Shown: one piece after another, positions 40,445-49,500 of the stretch | Layout: every line of letters begins with the position of its first letter | How positions within the stretch are numbered: the first letter of the stretch is position 1 | Origin: Streptomyces sp. Tu6071 | GTDB lineage: Bacteria; Actinomycetota; Actinomycetes; Streptomycetales; Streptomycetaceae | DNA: 64,000 nt | Assembly (NCBI RefSeq): GCF_000213055.1 | Contig: NZ_CM001165.1 | Coordinates: 2,627,445 to 2,691,444, forward strand | Direction of reading: 5' to 3' | Made by a program: the position numbers and the translations under genes | Notes under the pieces: model-generated | Seen by the model: the letters and a program-made list of their open reading frames with translations, nothing else | What the model was told of the DNA's origin: nothing | Database searches by the model: none

Positions 40445-42430
40445 ATGACGCCGACCGGCGACGATCCGGCGCGCACGACCCAGCTCAGAGTGGAGCAGAC
40501 CAGGACGGGCACCTTCCGCAGGCTGCGCGGCACGCTGCCCCGCTACGACTACGAGCACTACAGCCGGCTCGCCGGACCGCTCACCGAACCCGACCCGTCC
40601 CGCCCCTACCGCGTCCGCTACCGCAGCCTGCTCGGCCAGGAGACGCACCGGGTGCGGGCCGCGCTGCTGCTGTGCGCCGCGCCGGTGCTCTCGCTCGGCC
40701 TGCTCGTGTGGCTGCTCCAGCCCGCGCACTGGACGGAACGCGACTACCCCGCGTACGACTTCCTGCCGGTCCTCGACGTCGTGATGCTCGTCGCGATCGG
40801 GCTCATCGAGCTGTTCCGCTGCCTCAACGTGCTCTCCAACGCGCACGCGACCCTCGTCGCCCGCGACCCGGTGCCCGTCGTCCCCGAGACCGGGACGCGC
40901 GTCGCCTTCCTGACCTCCTTCGTGCCCGGCAAGGAGCCGCTGGAGATGGTGACGCGGACGCTGGAGGCGGCCGTGCGGATCAGGCACCGGGGCGTCCTGC
41001 ACGTGTGGCTCCTCGACGAGGGGGACGACCCCGAGGTCAGGGAGGTGTGCGCGCGGCTCGGCGTGAAGCACTTCTCGCGCAAGGGCGTCGCGCGCTGGAA
41101 CCAGCCGAAGGGCCCGCACCGCGCGAGGACGAAGCACGGCAACTACAACGCCTGGCTCGACGCGCACGGCGACGACTACGACTACTTCGCCTCCGTCGAC
41201 ACCGACCACGTCCCGCTCGCCAACTACCTGGAGCGGATGCTCGGTTACTTCCGCGACCCGGACGTCGGCTTCGTCATCGGCCCGCAGGTCTACGGCAACT
41301 ACGACAGCTTCGTGACCAAGGCCGCCGAATCGCAGCAGTTCCTCTTCCACGCGCTCATCCAGCGCGCGGGCAACGCCTACGGCGCCCCCATGTTCGTCGG
41401 CACGTCCAACGCCGTACGGATCGCGGCGCTGCGCCAGATCGGCGGCCTGTACGACTCGATCACCGAGGACATGGCGACGGGCTTCGAGATGCACCGCGCC
41501 CGCAACCCGCGCACGGGCCGCAAGTGGAAGTCGGTCTACACCCCCGACGTGCTCGCGGTCGGCGAGGGCCCGGCCGCCTGGACGGACTTCTTCACGCAGC
41601 AGCTCCGGTGGTCGCGCGGGACGTACGAGACGCTGCTCAAGCAGTTCTGGAAGGCCCCGTTCACACTGCCGTTCGGGCGCTTCTTCAACTACACGATGAT
41701 GGTCATCTTCTACCCGATGTCCGCGCTCAACTGGATTCTCGCGGCGCTGTCCTGCGCCCTCTTCCTCGGCCTCGGCGCCTCGGGCGTGAACATCGACCCC
41801 TCGGTGTGGCTCATGCTCTACGGCAACGCGTCCGCGCTCCAGATCGGCCTGTACATCTGGAACCGGCGGCACAACGTCTCGCCGCACGAGCCCGAGGGCT
41901 CCGGCGGGGTCGCGGGCATGGCGATGTCCGCCATGTCGGCGCCGCTGTACGCGCGTTCACTCATGGACGCGGCGCTGCGCCGCAAGAGCCGCTTCGTCGT
42001 GACGCCGAAGGGCGACTCGGCGAGCCCGGACACGCTCTTCGGGACCTTCCGCGTCCACCTCTTCTTCCTCGCGGTCTTCGGTGGCTCGCTCGGCGCCTCG
42101 TTCGCGCTCGGCCACCACCACCCGGCGATGATCGTCTGGGCCTCCCTCGCACTGCTCATCACGGCGGCGCCGATCCTGCTGTGGCGGTGGTCGCTGCGGC
42201 ACGAGGGGGCGGAGGACGTGGCAGGGGCGGAGGAAGCGGCGGGACGGGGCGCGGGCGCCGTAGGCGAGAAGGGCGCCCCCGCGCCCGTACCCCCGCCACC
42301 GCCCACCGCCCTCGCCCCGCCCGCCGCCGTCCCCGGGCAGCCACGGGGCTCCGCGCGCGATCCGCGGCCCTCGTGGGCCGTCGTGGACGACGACGGCGAG
42401 ACCGTGCGGATCGGGGGGCGTGAGGGATGA
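40445..42430 (+). CDS. cslA: Cellulose synthase-like glycosyltransferase CslA
   Basis: 661 aa. Two N-terminal membrane helices (AALLLCAAPVLSLGLLVWLL, FLPVLDVVMLVAIGLIELF), then a GT2 domain. The processive-synthase residues are all present: VWLLDEGDDPEV (D), ASVDTDHVPLANYLERML (DxD), SITEDMATGFEMH (TED) and QQLRWSRGTYE (QxxRW). Several C-terminal helices, then a Pro/Ala-rich cytoplasmic tail. In Streptomyces CslA makes a beta-glucan at hyphal tips, needed for aerial growth. Its stop overlaps the glxA start (ATGA). Known partner: DivIVA at the tip. Confidence 0.95.
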   Translation: MTPTGDDPARTTQLRVEQTRTGTFRRLRGTLPRYDYEHYSRLAGPLTEPDPSRPYRVRYRSLLGQETHRVRAALLLCAAPVLSLGLLVWLLQPAHWTERDYPAYDFLPVLDVVMLVAIGLIELFRCLNVLSNAHATLVARDPVPVVPETGTRVAFLTSFVPGKEPLEMVTRTLEAAVRIRHRGVLHVWLLDEGDDPEVREVCARLGVKHFSRKGVARWNQPKGPHRARTKHGNYNAWLDAHGDDYDYFASVDTDHVPLANYLERMLGYFRDPDVGFVIGPQVYGNYDSFVTKAAESQQFLFHALIQRAGNAYGAPMFVGTSNAVRIAALRQIGGLYDSITEDMATGFEMHRARNPRTGRKWKSVYTPDVLAVGEGPAAWTDFFTQQLRWSRGTYETLLKQFWKAPFTLPFGRFFNYTMMVIFYPMSALNWILAALSCALFLGLGASGVNIDPSVWLMLYGNASALQIGLYIWNRRHNVSPHEPEGSGGVAGMAMSAMSAPLYARSLMDAALRRKSRFVVTPKGDSASPDTLFGTFRVHLFFLAVFGGSLGASFALGHHHPAMIVWASLALLITAAPILLWRWSLRHEGAEDVAGAEEAAGRGAGAVGEKGAPAPVPPPPPTALAPPAAVPGQPRGSARDPRPSWAVVDDDGETVRIGGREG

Positions 42431-44364
42431 CGGACCGCGCCAAGCTGCGCCGGATGCGCCGGGTCGGGGTCGGGGCCGTCGTCGTGGTCGCGATCGCGGG
42501 GATGAACGCGCCCGCGATGTACCGCTTCGGCTCCGAGCGGTACCACCACTACAAGATCAACCGGCCCCGCTACAAGGAGCGGAACGGGCACTGGGACGTC
42601 CTGGACTTCCCGAAGGAGTACCGGCAGAACACGATCCACGCCGCGCTCCTGCGCACCGGCAAGGTGCTGCTCATCGCCGGTTCGGGGAACAACCAGGACA
42701 ACTTCGACGCGAAGAAGTACGACACGCGGATCTGGGACCCGGAGACCAACACCGTCAAGAAGGTCCCGACCCCCGACGACCTCTTCTGCACCGGGCACAC
42801 CCAGCTCGCCAACGGCAACCTCCTCGTCGCGGGCGGCACGAAGCGGTACGAGAAGCTCAAGGGCGACGTGAAGAAGGCCGGCGGTCTCATGATCGTCCAC
42901 AACGAGGACCCGGACGCGCCGAAGACGATCAGGACGGGCACGAAGTTCGTCGGCAAGGAGTCCGGCAAGACCTTCGTCGCGAAGGACCCCGCCGTCGTCG
43001 AGCGCGCGAAGAAGGTCTTCGACAAGAAGACCGGGAAGTTCCTGCGCACCGAGCCCGGCCTCGACCGCATCTACGTCGAGGCGGAGAAGGAGGGCCGGAA
43101 GTACGAGACGGGCTCGCAGGACAACTACCGCGTCGAAGGGCTCAAGGGCGACGACCGGCGCAACGTGTACGGGATCGCCGAGAAGCTCGCGCTCGACAAG
43201 AAGGACTTCCAGGGCATCGACGACGCCTTCGAGTTCGACCCGGTCGCCGAGAAGTACATCAAGGTCGACCCGATGCACGAGGCCCGCTGGTACCCGACGC
43301 TGACGACCCTCTCGGACGGCAAGGTCCTCTCCCTGTCCGGGCTCGACGACATCGGCCAGCTCGTCCCCGGCAAGAACGAGGTCTTCGACCCGAGGACCCG
43401 TACGTGGGCGTACACGAAGAAGGAGCGGCAGTTCCCGACCTACCCCGCCGTCTTCCTGCTCCAGGACGGGCGCCTCTTCTACTCGGGCTCCAATGCCGGG
43501 TACGGGCCCGCCGACGAGGGGCGCGAGCCGGGGATCTGGGACCTCGGGTCGAACCGCTTCGACAAGCTGGGCGGGCTCAGCGACCCCGACCGCATGGAGA
43601 CCTCCGGCACCGTGCTGCTGCCGCCCGCGCAGGACGAGAAGTACCTCGTGATCGGCGGCGGGGGCGTCGGCGAGTCCGAGAAGTCGAGCAGGAGGACCCG
43701 CCTCATCGACCTCAAGGACCCCCACCCCCGCTTCCACGACGGGCCTTCACTGGAGAAGGGCACCCGCTACCCGCAGACCTCGGTCCTGCCCGACGACAGC
43801 GTCCTCGTCTCGGGGGGCTCCGAGGATTACCGGGGGCGCGGCGCCTCCGACATCCACCAGGCCCGCCTGTACGACACGCGGACGAACACCTTCCGCCGCG
43901 TCGCCGACCCCGAGGTGGGCCGCAACTACCACTCGGGCTCGCTCCTGCTGCCGGACGGGCGCGTGCTCTTCTTCGGCTCCGACTCGCTCTACGCGGACAA
44001 GGCGAACAGCAAGCCGGGCACCTTCGAACAGCGCCTGGAGATCTACACGCCGCCGTACCTCTACCGCGGTGCGCGGCCGAGCCTCGGCAAGGGCCCGGCC
44101 GCCGTCGGGCGCGGCGGCACGGCGACGTACCCGAGCAAGCAGGCGGCCTCGATCCGCACCGCGCGCCTCATCCGCCCGAGCGCCTCGACGCACGTGACGG
44201 ACGTCGACCAGCGCTCGGTGGCGCTCGACGTGCGACGGAGCGCGGGAGGCATCGAGGTGACGATCCCCGAGAACAGGAATCTGGTGCCCAGCGGCTGGTA
44301 CATGCTCTTCGTCACGGACGAGCGGGGGACACCGAGCAAGGCCAGCTGGGTGGAAGTGAAGTAG
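42427..44364 (+). CDS. glxA: GlxA, galactose-oxidase-like radical copper oxidase
   Basis: 645 aa, same length as the characterised Streptomyces GlxA. An N-terminal anchor helix (VGVGAVVVVAIAGMNAPAM) precedes a kelch-type propeller. The cross-linking Cys is at position 121 in DDLFCTGHTQL, exactly the GlxA position. Copper-site candidates include Tyr501-His502 in GRNYHSGSLLLPDG. The C-terminal domain has SWV-like DERGTPSKASWVEVK. A Lys/Asp-rich insertion spans ~145-240. GlxA is a mononuclear copper oxidase acting with CslA on the tip glucan; copper supply links it to development. Confidence 0.95.
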   Translation: MTDRAKLRRMRRVGVGAVVVVAIAGMNAPAMYRFGSERYHHYKINRPRYKERNGHWDVLDFPKEYRQNTIHAALLRTGKVLLIAGSGNNQDNFDAKKYDTRIWDPETNTVKKVPTPDDLFCTGHTQLANGNLLVAGGTKRYEKLKGDVKKAGGLMIVHNEDPDAPKTIRTGTKFVGKESGKTFVAKDPAVVERAKKVFDKKTGKFLRTEPGLDRIYVEAEKEGRKYETGSQDNYRVEGLKGDDRRNVYGIAEKLALDKKDFQGIDDAFEFDPVAEKYIKVDPMHEARWYPTLTTLSDGKVLSLSGLDDIGQLVPGKNEVFDPRTRTWAYTKKERQFPTYPAVFLLQDGRLFYSGSNAGYGPADEGREPGIWDLGSNRFDKLGGLSDPDRMETSGTVLLPPAQDEKYLVIGGGGVGESEKSSRRTRLIDLKDPHPRFHDGPSLEKGTRYPQTSVLPDDSVLVSGGSEDYRGRGASDIHQARLYDTRTNTFRRVADPEVGRNYHSGSLLLPDGRVLFFGSDSLYADKANSKPGTFEQRLEIYTPPYLYRGARPSLGKGPAAVGRGGTATYPSKQAASIRTARLIRPSASTHVTDVDQRSVALDVRRSAGGIEVTIPENRNLVPSGWYMLFVTDERGTPSKASWVEVK

Positions 44365-44375
44365 CTTAAGGGGAG

Positions 44376-44419
44376 GGTGAGTTGGGTCGGGTTCCGGCGG
44401 GAACCCGACCCGGCTCACC
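44376..44419. terminator. Bidirectional terminator between glxA and cslZ
   Basis: GGGTCGGGTTCC pairs perfectly with GGAACCCGACCC (44384-44395 / 44400-44411, loop GGCG), extended by an outer GGTGAG/CTCACC stem. Confidence 0.9.
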
Positions 44420-44424
44420 TGTGG

Positions 44425-45453
44425 TCAGTGCCCCTTGGCGAGGCCCAGGGCGTAAGCGCCCCACCACTCCCCCGCCTTGGGGCCGCCCTTGCAGGTCCCG
44501 TCCGACTCCCCCGGCCGCTTCACCCACAGGTACGCGTCCACGAGCGGGTCGTCCGTCCTCGTCGTCGGCGGCTCGCCGAGCGCCCGCCCCGGCGGGTTGC
44601 ACCACCGCTCGCCCGGATCGCCCTGCGTGGCGGGCCCGTTGCCGTTGCGGCTCGTGTCGACGACGAAGTGCTTGCCGCCGACGAGGCGGGACAGATCCTT
44701 GCCGTACGCGATGCTCCGCTCCGTCGACTCGAAGTTGGAGACGTTGACGGCGAAGCCGTCCGCCGCGTCGATCCCCGCGCGCCGGAGCGGTTCCGCGAGC
44801 GCCTCGGGGCGCTGCCAGCCCGGATTGCCCGCGTCGAGGTAGACAGTGGTGTGCGGGAGCGCGGCGAGCTTCTCGATGGCGCCCTTGAGGAGGTCGTACC
44901 GCTCCTCGTGGAACTCGTCGGGGGTGCAACCGTCCACGAGGTGCAGGAGGGCGTCCGGTTCGAGCACGACGGTCGCGGGCCCGTCACCGATGCCGGTCGC
45001 GACCTTGTCGATCCAGGCGCGGTACGCGTCGCCGTCCGCCGCGCCGCCGCCCGAGTACTGGCCGCAGTCGCGGTGCGGGATGTTGTAGAGGACGAGGAGA
45101 GCGGTGCGGTCCGCGCGCGCGGCGGCCTCGGTGAAGCCGCGCGCCTCCTCCTGGGCCCCCTCGGGGGTGAGCCACTGGCCGACCGGCTCGCGCGCGATGC
45201 GCTCGACGAGCCGGGCCTCGGCCTCCTTGCCCTCCGCGCGGTACCCGGCGAGCGCGGTGGCCGCCTTGCCGCTCGGGTTGACCCAGTACGGGTCGTCGCC
45301 CTTGGGCCGCTGCCCCACCGCCGCACGGGTGTCGTGCGGTGCGGGATCGTCGCCGCCACCGCTGCCGCCCGAGGAGCACCCCCCGAGCACGGCCGAGGCC
45401 AGGAGCACCCCCGCCACGGCGCCGCGCCACCCGCGTGCGTCACTGCCGTACAT
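44425..45453 (-). CDS. cslZ: GH6 family lipoprotein endoglucanase (CslZ-like)
   Basis: 342 aa. Signal with lipobox VLGGCSS, Gly/Ser linker, then a glycoside hydrolase 6 barrel: DDPYWVNPSG, LLVLYNIPHRDCGQYSGGGA (catalytic region with conserved Asp and paired Cys), VVLEPDALLHLVDGC (catalytic acid in LEPDAL), YLDAGNPGW, GFAVNVSNF, VVDTSRNGNGP, YLWVKRPGESDG. Cleaves beta-1,4-glucan; in Streptomyces the GH6 neighbour of cslA-glxA trims or releases the tip glucan. Here it is convergent with glxA. Confidence 0.92.
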   Translation of the reverse strand: MYGSDARGWRGAVAGVLLASAVLGGCSSGGSGGGDDPAPHDTRAAVGQRPKGDDPYWVNPSGKAATALAGYRAEGKEAEARLVERIAREPVGQWLTPEGAQEEARGFTEAAARADRTALLVLYNIPHRDCGQYSGGGAADGDAYRAWIDKVATGIGDGPATVVLEPDALLHLVDGCTPDEFHEERYDLLKGAIEKLAALPHTTVYLDAGNPGWQRPEALAEPLRRAGIDAADGFAVNVSNFESTERSIAYGKDLSRLVGGKHFVVDTSRNGNGPATQGDPGERWCNPPGRALGEPPTTRTDDPLVDAYLWVKRPGESDGTCKGGPKAGEWWGAYALGLAKGH

Positions 45454-45602
45454 CCACTCCCCCTAGGGTGTACCGGTGAGGCTCCAATCCTGACATAGCG
45501 GGATGCCCCACCGGGCTCTCCGCCCCGATTCGCCCGGGAAGCGCGGGAGTTGACCGGAAAGGGCGGCGAGGAACGAGCGGGGGCGGGCGGGGCCCGCCGG
45601 GT

Positions 45603-46157
45603 TCAGCGGCGACCCCGGCGCAGGACCCCGAGGGCGACGACGAGGGCGGCGGTCGCGGCGAGGAGGAGACCCACGACCGCCTGCGCGGCGCTCGGACCGG
45701 CAGCGCGGGCGACGGGGACCGCGGCGGCGCGCTCGGCGGCGGCGCGTCCCGTGGGCTCGGTGGCGTCGTGGCGTGCGGAGTTCGTGGCGGCGCGTCCCGT
45801 GGCCTCGGTGGCGTCGTGGCGTGCGGAGTCCGAGGCGTCGCGTCCCGTGACCCCGGTGGCGTCGTGGCCCGCGGACCCGGTGCCGTCGTGGCCCGCGGGC
45901 TCGGGGGCGTGGGCCTGGCGGGCGGCGCGCGGGGGCCGCGGGCCGTTCGTGTCGCGCGGCGGGCAGGAGGGGTACGGGGTGGGGGCGGACGCGGCGTCCG
46001 GGGTGGCGGGGCGGGTCAGGCACGTCTCGGCGCGTACCAGCGGCCGTTCCGGGGCGGCGCTCGCGCTCGTACTCGCCGCGAGCGCGGCTCCCTGCGGGCC
46101 GAGCACGGCCGCGAGCAGCGCCGTCGCGGCACACAGCGTGACGTGTGGCGAACCCAT
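45603..46157 (-). CDS. Surface protein with 15-residue repeats and C-terminal membrane anchor
   Basis: 184 aa; GGGAGG before ATG. Signal (HVTLCAATALLAAVLGPQGA...ALAAS). Middle part: Cys-containing region (AETCLTRPATPD, YPSCPP), then about three 15-residue repeats of the type ARHDATEATGRAATNS. C-terminal membrane helix (AVVGLLLAATAALVVALGVL) and basic RRGRR tail. No LPxTG motif, so probably membrane anchored rather than sortase substrate. Divergent from the EccC-like gene; function unknown. Confidence 0.7.
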   Translation of the reverse strand: MGSPHVTLCAATALLAAVLGPQGAALAASTSASAAPERPLVRAETCLTRPATPDAASAPTPYPSCPPRDTNGPRPPRAARQAHAPEPAGHDGTGSAGHDATGVTGRDASDSARHDATEATGRAATNSARHDATEPTGRAAAERAAAVPVARAAGPSAAQAVVGLLLAATAALVVALGVLRRGRR

Positions 46158-46514
46158 GGTGAACCTCCCTCACTCAGGAGGGTGCTGCCCCGGTCCGCGC
46201 GGCGCATCCGCTGCGCGCGTGGCGTTCCCCCGGCCGGGTGAAGGAACGTATGCGCGAAGGGTGAGGGGTGGTACGCGCGTTTGCCGCGCGGAGGGGTGAG
46301 CGCCCATCCGGTCGCACGGCTCCCTCTCCCGTCGCGGGCCGCTCCGCACCCCCGTACCACCCGCCTCGTAGCCCCCTCTGCCCCGGTCCTCCCCCGCCCG
46401 CTCACGGGCCGCCCACCCCCCTCCGATCCCGGATGCGGCATGATTTCCGTACCGCGCACGGAAGTTCGAGTGGGAGCGCGGCGCGAGCGAGGCCAGCAGG
46501 GGGAGACGGTACGG
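46158..46514. other. Divergent promoter region of the type VII-like locus
   Basis: About 357 nt between the repeat surface protein and the EccC-like gene. No firm -10/-35 or operator could be assigned. ATG 46440 in frame with EccC lacks a ribosome site. Confidence 0.35.
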
Positions 46515-49500
46515 ATGCGCGTACGGATGACGCTCGTCGAGGAGGGCACGCCGGGGCAGGACGCGGTGGTCACCGTGGACCAGCGGACGACGGCCGCCGA
46601 GGTCGCCGTGGCGCTGCGGCGCGTCGCGCGGCAGGGGAGCATGGCGGCGTCCGGGCTGCCGGGCGCGTCGGTCGGCGGTCCTGCGGGCGGGTTTCCCGCG
46701 CAGGTCACACGGCTGCGCGAGGCGCCGCCGAGTCTGTGGGTCGACGGGCGGCGGTGCGCGCCCGAGGAGCCGGTCGGGCCCTTCCTGCGCGACGGCGTCC
46801 GCGTCTCGACGGACGACGCGATCGGCCCGTGGGTCGGGCACACGGAGCCCGGCGGGCGCTTTGAGGTACGGGTGTGCGGTGGGCCGGCGGCGGGGCGCGT
46901 GGCGCGCGTCGCGCTCGGGGCGAGCACCCTCGGCTCGGGCCCGGCGGCGAGCGTACGGATCGAGGAGCCCACGCTGCCCGCGCTCGCCGCGCGCCTCACC
47001 GTCGACCACGCGGGCGCCGTCACCGTCGCCCCGGCCCCCGGCGTGACGCTCACGCTCGACGGCGAGGAGGTCGGCGAGGAGAGTCCCTGGCCCCCCGAAG
47101 CGCTGCTTGCCTGCGGGGACTCGGTGTTCGCGCTCGCCGAACCCGGCCCGCCCGACGCCCACTTGACCCCGACCGGGGAGGGCGGCCTCGCCTACAACCG
47201 GCCGCCGCGCCTGATCTCGCCGCGCGCCAGGCCCCGGCTCGACATCCCCGAGGAGCCCCGCAAGACGGAGGGGCAGCGGCTCCAGCTCCTCTCCATGATC
47301 CTGCCGCTCTTCTTCGGCCTCGGCATGTACTTCATGATGAAGTCGCCCTACATGCTGCTGTTCTGCCTCATGTCCCCCCTGCTGATGTTCGGGCAGTGGT
47401 GGAGCGACCGGCGGCACGGCAAGAAGCGGCGCCGCACGGAGATGAAGGAGTACCGCGAGGCGCTCGCGGCGCACGAGGAGAAGCTCGCCGAGCTGAGCGC
47501 CCGCGACCAGGCGCGGCGCCGCGCGGGCTTCCCCGACCCGGCGCAGGCCCTGCTCTTCGCGACGGGGCCGCGCGGGCGGCTGTGGGAGCGGCGGATCACG
47601 GACGTGGACGCGCTGCACCTGCGGGTCGGGCTCGCCGACCTGCCCGCCGAGATCGACCTCGTCCAGGGCGGGTACGGGGGCGGCGAGAAGCAGCCCGAGC
47701 CGCCCGTCGTGGCGAGCGTCCCGCTCACGCTGCCGCTCACCGAGCTGGGGGTCGTCGGGGTCGCGGGCGACCGCGAGCGCGCGGTGGCCTCGGCGCGCTG
47801 GCTCGCCGCGCAGGCCGCCATCCTGCACTCCCCGCGCGATCTCTCGCTCATCGTGCTCTCCTCGGCGAAGGACGCGGCCGAGCGCTGGGAGTGGGCGCAC
47901 TGGCTGCCGCACGCGGCGCCGCGCCAGGGTCAGGGCTGTGTCGCGCTGCTCGGCACGGACGGCGAGACGGTGAGCCGCAGGGTCTCCGAGGTGACGGCGG
48001 AGCTGGACCGCCGCCAGGAGGCCGCGCGCAACTCCGTCTCGCAGGCCGCGCTGCGCCCCGAGGCGCACATCCTGCTCGTCCTGGACGGCGCCCGGCTGCT
48101 GCGCCGCGTCCCCGGGGTGCCGCGGCTGCTCCAGGAGGGGCCCGCGGTCGGCATCTACGCGATCTGCGTGGACGAGGACCAGCGGGTCCTGCCCGAGGAG
48201 TGCCGCACGGCCGTGTGCTGGCCCGCCGAACCGTCCGCGCGGGTACGGCTGCTGGGGTACGGGTACGAGGCCGCGGGCGAGGTGCTGGCCGACCAGGTGA
48301 GCACGGCGTGGTGCGCGCGGGTCGCGCGCGCGCTCGCGCCCGTACGGGACATCAGCCGCGACGACGCGGACGCGGCGCTGCCCACGGCGGCCCGCCTCCT
48401 GGACCTCGTCGGGCTCCCCGATCCGCAGGGGCGGGACGTGGCCGCGCTGTGGCAGCGCGGCGGGTCCACGACCTCCGCCGTCATCGGGGTCGGCGCGGAC
48501 GGGCCTTTCGTGCTCGACATCCGGCGCGACGGGCCGCACGCGCTCATCGCGGGGACGACGGGCGCGGGCAAGTCCGAGCTGTTGCAGACGCTGATCACCT
48601 CGCTCGCGCTCAACAACACACCGGACAGCCTCAATTTCGTCCTCATCGACTACAAGGGCGGCAGCGCCTTCCAGGACTGCGCGCGCCTGCCGCACACGGT
48701 CGGCATGGTGAGCGACCTCGACGCGCACCTGACCGAGCGCGCGCTCGACTCGCTCGCGGCCGAGCTGCGGCACCGCGAGGAGATCCTCTTCGCCGCCGCG
48801 ACGAAGGACATCGAGGACTACAACGACGCGCGGCGGCTGCGCCCCGGCCTGGAGCCGATGCCGCGGCTCATGCTGGTCATCGACGAGTTCGCCTCGCTCG
48901 TCGCGGAACTCCCGGACTTCGTCGCCGGGTTGGTGGACATCGCGCGGCGTGGTCGTTCGCTCGGGGTGCACCTGGTGCTCGCCACGCAGCGCCCGGCCGG
49001 TGTCGTGAGCCAGGACATCCGCGCCAACACGAACCTGCGGATCGCGCTGCGCGTGACGAACGCGGAGGAGTCCAGGGACGTCATCGAGGCGTCCGAGTCG
49101 GCGCTCATCTCCAAGTCCACGCCGGGGCGTTGCTACGTCCGCTCGGGTTCGCAGTCGCTCACGGGCGTGCAGTCGGCGCGGATCGGGGGCCGCAGGCCGG
49201 GCGACCGCGGCGCCGCCACCGAGGTCGCCGTGCGGCTGCTCGACTGGCGGGACTACGGGCGGGCGCTGCCGGGAGGCGGGGGCGGGGACGCCGACGACGG
49301 CACCATGGTCACCGATCTCGCGGTGCTCGTGGACGCGATCGCGGAGGGCGCGAAGCTCCTCGGCTGCCCCGAGCCGCGCAAGCCGTGGCTGGAGCCGATC
49401 CCGGACCGGATCACGCTCGCCGAACTGCCGGACACGGACCACCCCGCGCTCGGTCCGGGCGAGTTGCCGCCGGTGCCGTTCGGCATCACGGACCTGCCCG

